A DNA stretch of 47,142 nt from JBAXLO01 sp037134755 (GTDB taxonomy: Bacteria; Bacteroidota; Bacteroidia; Bacteroidales; JACABE01). The stretch covers positions 1 to 47,142 of the forward strand of contig JBAXLO010000005.1 in assembly GCA_037134755.1 (NCBI GenBank), given 5' to 3'. The notes beneath the pieces are model-generated. The model saw nothing but the letters and a program-made list of their open reading frames with translations, was not told the origin of the DNA and searched no databases. The stretch's first letter is position 1. Each line of letters begins with the position of its first letter. Of this stretch, positions 23,371 through 33,656 are shown piece after piece. The position numbers were made by a program, and so were the translations under genes.

Positions 23371-25224
23371 ATGGCTGATAAAAAGAAGAAGAAAATAATT
23401 GAACGAGAAGATGTTGTTGTAAAGTTTGTTGGAGATTCCGGCGACGGTATGCAACTTTCAGGTACATTATTTTCAGATAGTGCTGCTTTAGCAGGGAATG
23501 ATTTGGCAACTTTTCCGGATTATCCGGCTGAGATTAGAGCTCCTCATAATACTATTGCAGGTGTTTCAGGCTTTCAGGTTCATATAGGTTCAAGCAAAGT
23601 TCACACTACAGGTGATCAATGCGATGTACTTGTAGCAATGAATCCTGCTTCCTTAAAGTCGAATCTTAAATGGGCAAAGATAGGTGCAACGCTTATTGTT
23701 GATGCTGATTCTTTTGACGACAAAGCAATTGAAAAGGCTGGTTATAAAACGAACCCATTAGATGATGGTAGTCTTGAAAAGTTTAATCTTATCAAAGCTC
23801 CAATTTCATCAATGACTAAAGAAAGTTTAGTAGAGTTGACAACTGATAATAAAGTTGCAGAGAAGAGTAGAAATATGTTTGCTTTAGGTGTAATTTACTA
23901 TATCTTTAACAGAGATTTTGATACTACCTTTAAACTTCTTGATGCAAAATTCAAAAAGAAACCCGGTGTAGCTGAAATTAATAAAACTGTTATTAAAGCC
24001 GGTTATAGTTATGCTGATCATGTTGAGGCTTTAGCTTCTACTTTTGAAATTCCAAGAGCTAAGATGGAAAAAGGAAAGTATCGTAACATTACAGGTAACG
24101 TAGCTACTGCATGGGGTTTATTAGCTGCTGCTGAAAGATCAGGCAGACCTTTGTTCTTAGGTTCTTATCCTATCACTCCGGCTACCGAAATATTAATGGA
24201 GTTATCTAAACATAAATCTTTAGGTGCAAAAGTATTTCAGGCTGAAGACGAAATTGCAGGTATTTGTTCTGCAATTGGAGCTAGTTTTACAGGTTCATTA
24301 GCTTGTACTTCTACTTCAGGTCCTGGCTTATCATTAAAAAGCGAAGCTATAGGTCTTGCAGTAATGACAGAGTTGCCTTTAGTTATTGTTAACGTTCAAA
24401 GAGGCGGACCTTCTACAGGTTTACCTACCAAATCAGAACAATCAGATTTATATCAGGCATTATTCGGCCGTAATGGTGAAGCTCCTGTAGTAGTAATTGC
24501 TGCTTCTTCGTCTGCTAATTGTTTTTACTTTGCTTTCGAAGCAGCTAAAATTGCTTTAGAACATATGACTCCTGTAATTCTTTTAACTGATGGATATCTT
24601 GGTAATGGTTCACAACTGTTCAGAATTCCTAAGATGAAAGATATGCCAAAGATTACGCCACCATTAGCTGAAGCTAATGATCCTAATTATAAACCATATT
24701 TAAGAGATCCTGAAACATTTGTTAGGAAATGGGCTCTTCCGGGAACTGATGGTTTGCGTCATAGGATTGGTGGATTAGAAAAAGAAAATATTATTGGAAC
24801 TGTATCTACTGATCCTTTGAATCACCAATTAATGGTTGATTTTAGAGAAAAGAAAGTACAAAAAGTTGCTGACTTTATCCCTGAACAAACTATTACCGGC
24901 GAAGCAGAAGGTGATCTTTTAGTAATAAGCTGGGGTGGAACCGAAGGTGCTGTATTATCAGCAGTTGAAGCTTTACAAAAAGAAGGAAAGAAAGTTAGTC
25001 ATGCTCATTTTAGTTATATAATGCCTTTGCCTAAGAATACTGCTGAGGTATTAAAAGGGTATAAAAATATATTAGTTTGTGAATTAAATTCAGGACAGTT
25101 TGTAAATTACTTACGTATGACAAATCCTGAACATCAATACAAACAATTCAACAAAGTACAGGGTTTACCTTTTGTTGTAAGTGAGTTAAAAGTTAAGTTA
25201 AACGAAATTTTAGAGGAGAAATAA
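23371..25224 (+). CDS. korA: 2-oxoacid:ferredoxin oxidoreductase, alpha subunit (gamma-alpha fusion)
   Basis: With the next gene it forms an enzyme that oxidatively decarboxylates a 2-oxoacid, most likely 2-oxoglutarate, with CoA and reduces ferredoxin, or runs in reverse. It is 617 residues. The gamma domain comes first (about 13-200; VGDSGDGMQLSGTLFSDSAA, FPDYPAEIRAP). The alpha domain follows (about 240-610; LFLGSYPITPATEILMEL, FQAEDEIAGICSAIGASF, TSTSGPGLSLK, NVQRGGPSTGLPTKSEQSDL). The fused gamma-alpha plus beta arrangement is typical of the Kor/Oor type in Bacteroidota. The start ATG is preceded by a -7 box at 23333. It is followed after 3 bases by korB. Confidence 0.93.
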   Translation: MADKKKKKIIEREDVVVKFVGDSGDGMQLSGTLFSDSAALAGNDLATFPDYPAEIRAPHNTIAGVSGFQVHIGSSKVHTTGDQCDVLVAMNPASLKSNLKWAKIGATLIVDADSFDDKAIEKAGYKTNPLDDGSLEKFNLIKAPISSMTKESLVELTTDNKVAEKSRNMFALGVIYYIFNRDFDTTFKLLDAKFKKKPGVAEINKTVIKAGYSYADHVEALASTFEIPRAKMEKGKYRNITGNVATAWGLLAAAERSGRPLFLGSYPITPATEILMELSKHKSLGAKVFQAEDEIAGICSAIGASFTGSLACTSTSGPGLSLKSEAIGLAVMTELPLVIVNVQRGGPSTGLPTKSEQSDLYQALFGRNGEAPVVVIAASSSANCFYFAFEAAKIALEHMTPVILLTDGYLGNGSQLFRIPKMKDMPKITPPLAEANDPNYKPYLRDPETFVRKWALPGTDGLRHRIGGLEKENIIGTVSTDPLNHQLMVDFREKKVQKVADFIPEQTITGEAEGDLLVISWGGTEGAVLSAVEALQKEGKKVSHAHFSYIMPLPKNTAEVLKGYKNILVCELNSGQFVNYLRMTNPEHQYKQFNKVQGLPFVVSELKVKLNEILEEK

Positions 25225-25227
25225 TCA

Positions 25228-26262
25228 ATGGAAAACTATACAGTAGAAAGATCAAAAGTTGAGTTGACAAAAGAAGATTTTGTTAGCGATCAAATGGTGA
25301 AATGGTGCCCTGGTTGTGGTGCGCATGCAATATTATCTTCGGTTGCCAATGTTTTTCCTAAGATTGGTTACCGTAAGGAGAACTTCTGCATGGTTTCGGG
25401 TATCGGATGTTCATCAAGATTCCCATATTATGTAAATACTTATGGATTTCATAGTATTCATGGAAGAGCTGCTGCTATTTCGTCGGGTGTTAAGATATCT
25501 AATCCACATTTAAGTGTGTGGATGGCAACAGGTGATGGCGACTCAATGGCTATCGGTGGAAACCATTTTATTCATATCATCAGAAGAAATATCGACATCA
25601 ATATTATATTGTTCAACAACCAGATTTATGGTCTTACAAAAGGACAGTATTCACCTACTACTCCTATGGGAAGTGTTACTAAAACATCTCCGCAAGGAAC
25701 TATCGAACATCCTTTTAATCCCGGTGAATTGATTCTTGGTGCTCAGGGAACCTTCTTTGCAAGGGCTGTTGATACCAATGTAAGGATGATGACAGAGGTA
25801 ATGTTCGAAGCTGCCCGTCATGATGGTACTTCGGTTATAGAGATATTACAGAACTGCATTATCTTTGCTGACAAAACACATGCTCAGATTACTTCTAAAG
25901 ATCTTCGCGACGATCATCAAATACATCTTAAGAATGGCGAACCAATGTTATTTGGTGCAGGCAAAACTAAAGGTATCCGCCTTAATGGAACAAGATTGGA
26001 AGTAGTTGAGATTGGTAAGGATGGGATTACAGAGGATGATATCATGGTTCATGATCAATATGAAATGGATCCTGGCGTTCATTTAATGTTAGCTAAGATG
26101 TCTCCACCTCATTTACCTATGGCATTCGGAGTTATTCGTTCGGCAATGTATCCTACTTACGACGATTTAGTGGAAGAACAAATTAGATATGCTAAGGAAA
26201 ATTCTAAGATCAAAAACATGGACGACCTGCTTAACAGTGGTGATACATGGGATATTGAGTAA
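25228..26262 (+). CDS. korB: 2-oxoacid:ferredoxin oxidoreductase, beta subunit
   Basis: The thiamine-diphosphate-binding subunit, 344 residues. WCPGCGAHAI (near 27-36) contributes Cys ligands for the iron-sulfur cluster. GDGDSMAIGGNHFIHIIRRNIDINIILFNNQIYGLTKGQ (GDGD...NN) is the TPP/Mg motif. KTSPQGTIEHPF and the C-terminal part are as in 2-oxoglutarate-type enzymes. There is no separate delta ferredoxin subunit in the window. The pair is co-transcribed, with only 3 bases between genes. After the stop come a dispersed repeat (26267-26341) and a terminator (26368-26408). Confidence 0.93.
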   Translation: MENYTVERSKVELTKEDFVSDQMVKWCPGCGAHAILSSVANVFPKIGYRKENFCMVSGIGCSSRFPYYVNTYGFHSIHGRAAAISSGVKISNPHLSVWMATGDGDSMAIGGNHFIHIIRRNIDINIILFNNQIYGLTKGQYSPTTPMGSVTKTSPQGTIEHPFNPGELILGAQGTFFARAVDTNVRMMTEVMFEAARHDGTSVIEILQNCIIFADKTHAQITSKDLRDDHQIHLKNGEPMLFGAGKTKGIRLNGTRLEVVEIGKDGITEDDIMVHDQYEMDPGVHLMLAKMSPPHLPMAFGVIRSAMYPTYDDLVEEQIRYAKENSKIKNMDDLLNSGDTWDIE

Positions 26263-26266
26263 AGAA

Positions 26267-26341
26267 AGTACTTGAAGTGCCTAAAATACTTAAAGTACTT
26301 AAAGTTGTAAATAATTACGAATTACGAATTACGAATTACGT
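26267..26341. repeat. Composite dispersed intergenic repeat, copy 1
   Basis: Starting five bases after korB, AGTACTTGAAGT and related 9-base words are followed by AATTACG repeated three times. The reverse complement of a close relative occupies 46908-46972. A short piece CCGTAATTCGTAATT recurs inverted at 26416-26432 and at 34798-34813. Confidence 0.75.
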
Positions 26342-26367
26342 TTTGTTGTAATTCAAATTGTAATATA

Positions 26368-26408
26368 AAAGAGTGGTTGTCTTTGATTAGGCAGCCGCTC
26401 TTTGTTTT
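26368..26408 (+). terminator. Terminator after korB
   Basis: AAGAGTGGTTGTC and GGCAGCCGCTCTT pair through G-U wobbles around a short loop and are followed by TTTGTTTT. It lies 105 bases after the korB stop. Confidence 0.75.
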
Positions 26409-26436
26409 GGCCATTTCCGTAATTCGTAATTGATTC

Positions 26437-27888
26437 TTATTCTTTCACAAACTTCCTTACCACGGTTTCTTTATCAGAACTTAGCTTTAAGATATAAATG
26501 CCTTTCGCGAAAGCGGAAGTATTTATTGTTGCTTTTTTATTTATATTATTAGTATATACGGTTTGCCCAATAAGATTTACTATCTCTAATCTTTGTTCTG
26601 TATTAGAGTTTGTTTCTATAGTAAGATTGTCTTTGGTGGGATTGGGATAAACCCTTACTACCCCTTTCTCTTGCCTTATCTCATTTATACCTGCTGATAT
26701 ACCTTTTAAACGTATTATTGGATAAACATGTACACCATTATAATGTGTAAAATCCCCCATAACATAATAAGTATCATTTGTTCCTTTTTTTATGCAATAG
26801 ACAAAAGAGTAAAGTCCACTATATCCGACGCTATCAATGCCTTCTCCGTTAAAATAAGTAGTATCTATAAAACCATTGACATCTGTTTTTACAATATTGT
26901 TTCTTAAATAACCTTGGTATTGAGTAAATTCACCTCCTATTAAATAACCACCATCTGTAGTTGGACATGCAGTTGTGACACCCCCAGAATTGTTGCCTAC
27001 ATTATTAAAATTATTAAAAGTACTGTCTAACGAACCATTGGCATTTAATCTAATTAAATATAAAGTTGAAGGACAATTAATAATACTAAAGACAATACCA
27101 ATAATAATTTTACCATCATTTTGTATATATAGAGGTTTTAGATTACTGTAGCCACTTATAAAAATTGATTTAAAAGTAGTATCCAGATTACCCAAAGTAT
27201 CTATCCTACACATTACATTTGCTGTTGTTGTATCATATTTTGTAAAACTATTCTGCCCTCCACCATATAATAATAATTTATCAGAAGAATATTTCGTGAT
27301 ACCCCAAACAGTATTATTAGTTGTATGCCTAAAATTAGTATCTACAGTACCATCGGGCAGGAATTTTGTTAAATGTTGTACTAAATTACATACTCCATCA
27401 CTACCCACCAACATACTACCATCCGAGAAAAAATAAGGAATATAATACTCACCACAGGTATTTTCTGACAATAAATTATGTCCCCATGCTAAATCTGTTA
27501 ATTGTCCGGTATAATTTAATTTGTCAAAATAACCTCCACTTATACCATTTCCCATTATATACACATTGTTTAATCGCTCAAGAAACAATATCCCCTGCCC
27601 CCCCACTATAAACTGCCAACTATTATCAAGACTACCATCTTCGTATAATCTAAGTACATCTGCAATAGTTCCACCATCCCAAAAATATCCATAAATCATT
27701 AATTTTCCATCCGGTTCATAATTTAATCCATATACTTTTGGATCAAGATCACCCCAAAGAGCATAAAAATCATAATTGATATTAAAAGTAGTATCCAGAG
27801 TAAATGCCTGTGCCTGTATATTAAATTTAATGAATAGTAAAAAGACAAATAAAAAAATATACTTCAAGTAAAAAGATATTTGTTTCAT
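26437..27888 (-). CDS. Secreted delta-60 repeat protein with T9SS type A sorting domain
   Basis: The start at 27888 (MKQISFYLKYIFLFVFLLFIKFNIQAQ) gives a normal signal peptide; the longer frame from 27927 would overlap the -7 box at 27905-27912. The 483 residues contain several delta-60-type repeats (LDTTFNINY..., DGSLDNSW, DGTVDTNFRH, LGNLDTTFKS, NGSLDSTFNN), which should form beta-propeller-like blades. The C-terminal 80 residues (VRVYPNPTKDNLTIETNSNTEQRLEIVNLIGQTVY...GIYILKLSSDKETVVRKFVKE) are a T9SS type A sorting domain. The function is unknown; it is a surface or secreted protein next to a giant T9SS protein on the same strand. Confidence 0.85.
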   Translation of the reverse strand: MKQISFYLKYIFLFVFLLFIKFNIQAQAFTLDTTFNINYDFYALWGDLDPKVYGLNYEPDGKLMIYGYFWDGGTIADVLRLYEDGSLDNSWQFIVGGQGILFLERLNNVYIMGNGISGGYFDKLNYTGQLTDLAWGHNLLSENTCGEYYIPYFFSDGSMLVGSDGVCNLVQHLTKFLPDGTVDTNFRHTTNNTVWGITKYSSDKLLLYGGGQNSFTKYDTTTANVMCRIDTLGNLDTTFKSIFISGYSNLKPLYIQNDGKIIIGIVFSIINCPSTLYLIRLNANGSLDSTFNNFNNVGNNSGGVTTACPTTDGGYLIGGEFTQYQGYLRNNIVKTDVNGFIDTTYFNGEGIDSVGYSGLYSFVYCIKKGTNDTYYVMGDFTHYNGVHVYPIIRLKGISAGINEIRQEKGVVRVYPNPTKDNLTIETNSNTEQRLEIVNLIGQTVYTNNINKKATINTSAFAKGIYILKLSSDKETVVRKFVKE

Positions 27889-27904
27889 AGTATTTAAATT
27901 TTTA

Positions 27905-27912
27905 CAAAAATA
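27905..27912 (-). promoter_or_regulatory. -7 box for the delta-60 repeat protein
   Basis: The minus strand reads TATTTTTG, 16 bases before the chosen start 27888. Confidence 0.5.
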
Positions 27913-27915
27913 CAA

Positions 27916-27951
27916 AAAAAGTAGCATGAAACATAATTCATGCTACTTTTT
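27916..27951. terminator. Terminator of the 1645-residue T9SS protein gene
   Basis: A perfect 15-base stem AAAAAGTAGCATGAA with a 6-base loop and T run on both strands lies 8 bases after the stop at 27959 on the minus strand. It partly overlaps the spacer that holds the next promoter. Confidence 0.9.
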
Positions 27952-27958
27952 ATTTTAT

Positions 27959-30900
27959 TTACTTATTAATTACAATTTTGCCATTGCCTAAGCATTGGTT
28001 ATCTGATTTTATATCGTACAAATAAATGCTGTTTTTAATAGCACGTGTATCCCATATCCATTGTCCTCTTTTTGCAGTAATAGTCTGTTGTGCAATGGTT
28101 TTGCCGTTAATATCTGTAATACACAATTCGGCATTGCCTTTTAGCAATGGTAATGTCCAGCTAAATGCAACGTAAACACTTGCAGGGTTTGGTGTAGCTG
28201 TTATTTTATTATAAGCCGATTGTATTATTTGGTTAGCGGGTATTTTTGGTTTCGAGAAACTTAAATGCTTGCCTTCATTTTCAGCAGGTAAATAATCAAT
28301 ACATCGTTTATAGCAGAAACATAGAATATTTTGTGCTAAAACAGACGATCTGCCTGTATTATTATCGGCAATTTGTTGAAGAGTTTCAATTTCTAACTCC
28401 GTTAGTTGCATAATATTTCTGCCATCCGATGCTATACTGTTTCTAAATTCTAAATATTCTTTAAAATTTATATATTCTGCATGTTGCTCATCTGTCAATT
28501 TAAAAAGTTCAGGAATTTGTCTTCTATAATTATTGGCAGATGTATAATCATTACTTTCTATGCAGTATTCAGCAGCTGAATAATAATCAGATAAATCTCC
28601 ACGTCTCAACATCCATCCAATTGCAACATCCTTTTGTTGAATAGTGTCAAGCATACAATTAGTAACCAATATATTTGTGATTACCGACATTTGCGAACTT
28701 ACATCAGCCAAATTGGCTTCGAGTAAGGTGCGGGCTGTTTTAGCATGCCAATTCTCAACTATTAAGTCAAGCATATATTGTGGCAATGGATTGGGAATTT
28801 TATTACCAATAAAATCAATAAATTTTTCGTCTCTTGTTGCATCTGGATTAGCAAGACTGATCTCCAACAACATGGCTTGAGGTAATATATCACTTTGAGC
28901 AACTTTTGCTAACACATCCTGTGATAAATAAGGTGATTTTGCCAATAATTCCGCTCTCATTTTCCATGCATCATTCGACCATGTAGATTCTATTTTATTT
29001 AACATCATGTTTTCGTCACCTCCATCAATCATGCTGCTATAATTGTACAATAAATTAAGATACGTTGATTCCAATACTCCGTAATTATTGGCAAATGTCT
29101 GTGCTGACTGAATAGATAAAGGAAAACTATATCCATTGTTGAAATTCGAAGGACATTTATTTTCATTAGTTACATGTATCGTGTCTACCAAAAAAGGAGT
29201 AAAATACTGGGGTTGTGCTAGCCCATCTGTATAATAATACATTATTGGCGAAAGTGTTCCATTTACAATATCACTGTCATTCTGCGTAAAGAGATTTCCT
29301 GCCGAAGTTAAAGTACTAGAATCCCCCTGATAGTAACGAATACCTTCATTGCTTAAACCTGTTATAGATGCTATGTTAATAGCATTTGAATCTGCTACAT
29401 GTGTATTACATAATATTTGCAGACCTTTAAAGTTGTAAGTAGAATTTTTATTTACACCTTCTGCTAGTTCGCCTATCGTAAGATTGTTAGTGGCATTTTT
29501 GTAAACCTGATTATTCGCATCAAGGCTATTATTAATTCTTATACCATAATTAATTGAAACTGGAGTGGAAGATAATTGTAAAGTATCTTCTTCAATCCGA
29601 TAACCTGTTGATTGATACGTAAAAATTCCTGTGGGATAAGTATTAGGTAGACTAGCAATATTACTGTCACCAATAAAAAATATCGATCTGTTTACCCACG
29701 AATTTTTTACTCCATCAAATTCGACACCGATTACATTTTGATCAAAAACAGATTCATCAACTACTACTACATTTGTTGAAGCCGAAGTAGTAGCACGAAT
29801 AGCATGATTAAACCCACTGAAATAGCATTTGGTTAAACGTTCGGAGGGGCAGCTTTCCCCGTACAATACATTATGATCGCAATAACCGTTAACAGTATAT
29901 CCTGCATCCATTGAAAAGATTCCGTTATTACTACCAACACCGTATTGTCTGTTGCTTTGATAGTTTAAAAAGTTACAGCCCTGAAAAAAAACACCGTTAA
30001 CGCCCAACAAATGTGCATGACAGAAAAAACTACTGTTTGAAATGTAATCATCATCTATCTGAAAAGTACAATTAACAAACTGACTAAGATTACCTATTTT
30101 TGTGGTATCAGTAGGTCCGGGTATAATGTTTTGATACGTCATAAATTCAACAGAGATTCGGTTGTTAAAGAAGTTAGCATTATTAGCAATTACAATACCA
30201 CCTGTAGTAGAATAGTCATTAGTATGCCATAAAGTTATTGCAATATCTGCATTATCGATTTCAGCTCCATTTATCAATTGAACCATACCTTGATATGGTG
30301 AATTTAAGATTGAGTTCTGTCCTTTACCACTTGTGCCCCATACTTCTATCCCTTTCCAGATTTTATTATCACACAAATTTGTTAAAGTAGCACCATCAAC
30401 AATCAATTTTCCTCCTGGATGGACTCTTATTGTAGCTTTAGCTGTTAATTGATGAATACCTCCTGAAATATTTAAGGTTTGTCCACTTGGTATATCAACA
30501 TTAGTATTCACGATAGTATGATCGTTTTCAGTCCATGTTTCTGTACTGTCAGTCCCCTGACCTTGTACAGTATAAGTAGTAGTTGGCTGATCTCCAATTG
30601 GAATAGCACCCTGATAAGGAATGTAATTATGTGCAGTAACTGTAACATACAGTGAACCAGTAGAAGTTGGATGTACATTTGTGAAAGTACATGATGCTAT
30701 ATAAGTCATTATATCGCTAGTAACTGTTTGTGACATGAATACTTCGTTATTTTTATATAAGCAAATCGTAACAGGCTTCCCTAGAGGAAAATTACTTACA
30801 GTAACAGTTACTGTATCTGTATTTTCACATCCAAATATAAAACCAGAAGGAGTAGTAGTTACATTTAAATTTTGTGGCGGTGCTGTCCATAATTCTGTTT

Positions 30901-32896
30901 CTGGGCAACCGATTAAATTATGTGAATATCTTAAATATTTAACTTGATTATTAGATCTAGAACGATTTTCTGCAACCCCTAAATGTGAGATAGTATCATT
31001 AAGGTTTGAAATTAATTGTGCAAAATTTTGATACATTAAATAAGAATCATTTGTATAGCCCCATCTTGTATTACCTAAGAATGCTACACCACCAGTATGT
31101 GGGAGCTTTGTAAAAGCTTCACCACAATTCATTCCTCCACTATTACCGGTTTTACTTGTCTTATCAAAAGGTGTAATATCGCAGCTTACAGCATACAATA
31201 TTGAAGGATAATTATCATTTAATAGGTTATCAAGTCCATTCCCTATTTCAGGTTGACCATCCGGATCTTGTTTAGAATCTTCAGCATAGAGCGACCAACA
31301 AGGCAGAATAGAATCTAGACCGCTTGTCATTACATCAATACCACTGCTGGCACTTCCTTTCCAATTAGTACAGCCATGGCAAAACCAGCTTATATAGGCA
31401 TAATGATGTGTATTTAATTCAGTTATAATTTCAGCTCCCTTGTGATGTCCCATTATAGTACCACCGGGTAATGCATAACCATTTGTATTAAATATTGCAT
31501 CAGGTGCAGGAGTTTCACCCCATACTGTAGCATTAAACGGCATATATTTAGCGACACTATCTGCTTGATCTGGTGGAATCCCAAAATCACCTCCGCAGCC
31601 TTGCTGCATCTGATCTGCTTGTATTGAAAATGATTTCATCAAATAACTGTAATCTCCATTACCGGGATTTTGTTCATACTTTAAAACATGATTTGACCAA
31701 TTTCTTATGTCTGTAGTATCTGAACATATTAGTCTGCCAACAAATATATCAAACAATCTATTCGTGCTATCATCTTTTGGTTCACCATAATATAAATCAT
31801 TATCTTTATTCCAATCACCTGTTAAATCTGTAAAATACCAATCAGTCGGTATATTATTATCAAGAATATTTATGTAAGAAGTAGTATCTTCAGAACTATT
31901 TTCAATAGTAGCAATTCTGATTGGTACATGTGTATTAGAATCGCCTGCAATTAGTACCCATGTGGTGGATGGATTTCCATAAAAATGTGCATCATGCAAA
32001 TATTGCCTTACTTTCCCTGCATTGTCAACAATTGGGTAAGTGCCAATAATATCACCTGTGCTTAAGCCACTACAATTGTATATATCATTTGTGGTAACAA
32101 TTCCAATATTTATCCCTTTTCTTTTTTTCCATTCTATAAAATCAGTAAAGCCGCTTACAAGTGAGGCATCGGTTATAATGACATATTCATAAGTGGGCAA
32201 AGTACATGACACTTGCCTTGTTTGATTAGTTGTATCTGTAGTATGAGGAATAATTTCTTGCGGATTATCAACCATATTTTTTAAAATATCGGAATACATT
32301 GCCTCTATATACGTACTGCGATTTTTTACCGAATCAATTGGTTTATTAGTGCTTTGTTTTAAATTTACAGATATATTAAATGTTGTAAAGAAATCAAGAT
32401 CATTTGATATAGGATGATACTGAAAAGGATTAATTTCTAAGGTTATTATCCTGTTATTGCCATCGAAATACCCATTATTAACAAGTTTGACCATCTGTAA
32501 AGGCCATGCTGTAGTAGAGTTATAAATAATAGAATCGGGTTTTGTGAAACTCTGGATTGTGGGATCTCTAAAAGTAGGAACAGGGAGTTGAATAGGTGAT
32601 ACTTTAGATGTTAAATTATAAATAGTTGCGGAAGAGGTTGTAAAATTAATACTATTTACATCTTGTCCATTAGGGATATATAAATTAACATATTTTACAG
32701 GTAATGAAGGCTTACCTATATCTCCATAAGCAGATAGTTTTGTAATATTTACGCTGCTATAAGTATTACTATCTGATGCTGTAACGATATTAATACTTAA
32801 ATCTGAAGTATTAAAACTTACGGTATAGTTTATTTGCGAGTTTGCCTGCATAATAAACCATAAATTAATTACTATTATAAAGATTATTTTTTTCAT
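27959..32896 (-). CDS. Large C25-type (gingipain-like) T9SS-secreted protein with beta-helix region
   Basis: A 1645-residue exported protein. Residues 1-20 are a signal peptide (IIVINLWFIMQANS). A propeptide-like region (about 30-200) is followed by a C25-type domain (about 230-690), in which His507 (YISWFCHGCTNW) and Cys572 (ILYAVSCDITPF) are candidate catalytic residues. GNSGGMNCGEAFTKLPHTGGVAFLGNTRWG follows the Cys as in the family. An Ig-like segment comes next (about 690-800), then a region with right-handed beta-helix character (about 830-1280; repeated ING..., NNAN.FNN, CNTHV), a helical stretch (about 1300-1530) and a T9SS type A sorting domain at the end (ITATPNPASVYVAFSW ... GKIVINK). 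It is probably a surface protease or adhesin; activity is not proven. Confidence 0.8.
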   Translation of the reverse strand: MKKIIFIIVINLWFIMQANSQINYTVSFNTSDLSINIVTASDSNTYSSVNITKLSAYGDIGKPSLPVKYVNLYIPNGQDVNSINFTTSSATIYNLTSKVSPIQLPVPTFRDPTIQSFTKPDSIIYNSTTAWPLQMVKLVNNGYFDGNNRIITLEINPFQYHPISNDLDFFTTFNISVNLKQSTNKPIDSVKNRSTYIEAMYSDILKNMVDNPQEIIPHTTDTTNQTRQVSCTLPTYEYVIITDASLVSGFTDFIEWKKRKGINIGIVTTNDIYNCSGLSTGDIIGTYPIVDNAGKVRQYLHDAHFYGNPSTTWVLIAGDSNTHVPIRIATIENSSEDTTSYINILDNNIPTDWYFTDLTGDWNKDNDLYYGEPKDDSTNRLFDIFVGRLICSDTTDIRNWSNHVLKYEQNPGNGDYSYLMKSFSIQADQMQQGCGGDFGIPPDQADSVAKYMPFNATVWGETPAPDAIFNTNGYALPGGTIMGHHKGAEIITELNTHHYAYISWFCHGCTNWKGSASSGIDVMTSGLDSILPCWSLYAEDSKQDPDGQPEIGNGLDNLLNDNYPSILYAVSCDITPFDKTSKTGNSGGMNCGEAFTKLPHTGGVAFLGNTRWGYTNDSYLMYQNFAQLISNLNDTISHLGVAENRSRSNNQVKYLRYSHNLIGCPETELWTAPPQNLNVTTTPSGFIFGCENTDTVTVTVSNFPLGKPVTICLYKNNEVFMSQTVTSDIMTYIASCTFTNVHPTSTGSLYVTVTAHNYIPYQGAIPIGDQPTTTYTVQGQGTDSTETWTENDHTIVNTNVDIPSGQTLNISGGIHQLTAKATIRVHPGGKLIVDGATLTNLCDNKIWKGIEVWGTSGKGQNSILNSPYQGMVQLINGAEIDNADIAITLWHTNDYSTTGGIVIANNANFFNNRISVEFMTYQNIIPGPTDTTKIGNLSQFVNCTFQIDDDYISNSSFFCHAHLLGVNGVFFQGCNFLNYQSNRQYGVGSNNGIFSMDAGYTVNGYCDHNVLYGESCPSERLTKCYFSGFNHAIRATTSASTNVVVVDESVFDQNVIGVEFDGVKNSWVNRSIFFIGDSNIASLPNTYPTGIFTYQSTGYRIEEDTLQLSSTPVSINYGIRINNSLDANNQVYKNATNNLTIGELAEGVNKNSTYNFKGLQILCNTHVADSNAINIASITGLSNEGIRYYQGDSSTLTSAGNLFTQNDSDIVNGTLSPIMYYYTDGLAQPQYFTPFLVDTIHVTNENKCPSNFNNGYSFPLSIQSAQTFANNYGVLESTYLNLLYNYSSMIDGGDENMMLNKIESTWSNDAWKMRAELLAKSPYLSQDVLAKVAQSDILPQAMLLEISLANPDATRDEKFIDFIGNKIPNPLPQYMLDLIVENWHAKTARTLLEANLADVSSQMSVITNILVTNCMLDTIQQKDVAIGWMLRRGDLSDYYSAAEYCIESNDYTSANNYRRQIPELFKLTDEQHAEYINFKEYLEFRNSIASDGRNIMQLTELEIETLQQIADNNTGRSSVLAQNILCFCYKRCIDYLPAENEGKHLSFSKPKIPANQIIQSAYNKITATPNPASVYVAFSWTLPLLKGNAELCITDINGKTIAQQTITAKRGQWIWDTRAIKNSIYLYDIKSDNQCLGNGKIVINK

Positions 32897-33284
32897 TGTT
32901 ATTTATTTTTAATGAAATTATTAATTACTTTTGTATATTATACATTATTCATTGTTAATAGATTCTATCTACTTAATTCAAATTAAATTTATTGAAATTG
33001 TATTTCAACTTTCATCTAGGATGTCGGTCGCCGCTTGACTTAGGCGACTTACGCTCCTAAATTATTTTTGCATAATGTAAGGATAGTTATAATAATTTGA
33101 TATTGTGAGTCAACTTTAGATAAGACTGGATGATGAGATGATATCGTAAGCCTGCTTACATATCTTATGTTTGAATATTTATTTCCGGTTAAACATATAA
33201 AAAACCTCAAAACAAAAGCAATTAAACGTTTCATATATCTTGTATTATAATAATTTCATTTTGCTCATTTTATTCCAATAAAAA

Positions 33285-33440
33285 AGCGTGGGACTATAAC
33301 TATTTAATATCCGAGGTACTGAGATACCCAATGCTACAAATAAATTAAGCCCACGCCGTAGCGTGAGCGTTCACTTATTATTCTGCAGCATTTGAAATTT
33401 CTCAGTTTTCGGATGTTAGAACAAAAGCTAACGCTTTTTA
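33285..33440. other. Spacer with nested inverted repeats
   Basis: The spacer 32897-33656 has no convincing gene; a 63-residue open frame in it is treated as noise. Within it ATCCGA..CTGAGA (33309-33325) pairs with TCTCAG..TCGGAT (near 33400-33415), enclosing AATGCT with AGCATT and a GC-rich hairpin CACGC-CGTA-GCGTG near 33352-33366. GCGTGGG at about 33285 and CCCACGC at about 33349 also pair. AAAGCTAACGCTTTTT near 33425-33439 can act as a small terminator on the plus strand. It may be a structured RNA or an extragenic palindromic element. Confidence 0.45.
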
Positions 33441-33656
33441 ATATTATTATTTATAGTGTTTATGTCATACTATTATTATTATTCATGAGTACAAAAGTAA
33501 TAAAATTTACTTACGCTGCAATATTAAATGTTTTTTCATTATTTATTTTCAAAAAAAACAAAAGCCCTACCAAAATCAATTGATAGAGCCTTATAATATT
33601 ATTTTATTAATTCCTTAAATCACCAAATCGCCAAATCAGCAATTCACCAAATTCCC

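Noticed and set aside
33392..33583. 63-residue hydrophobic open frame on the plus strand
   Set aside because: Starts within the nested hairpins; no promoter and low-complexity composition.
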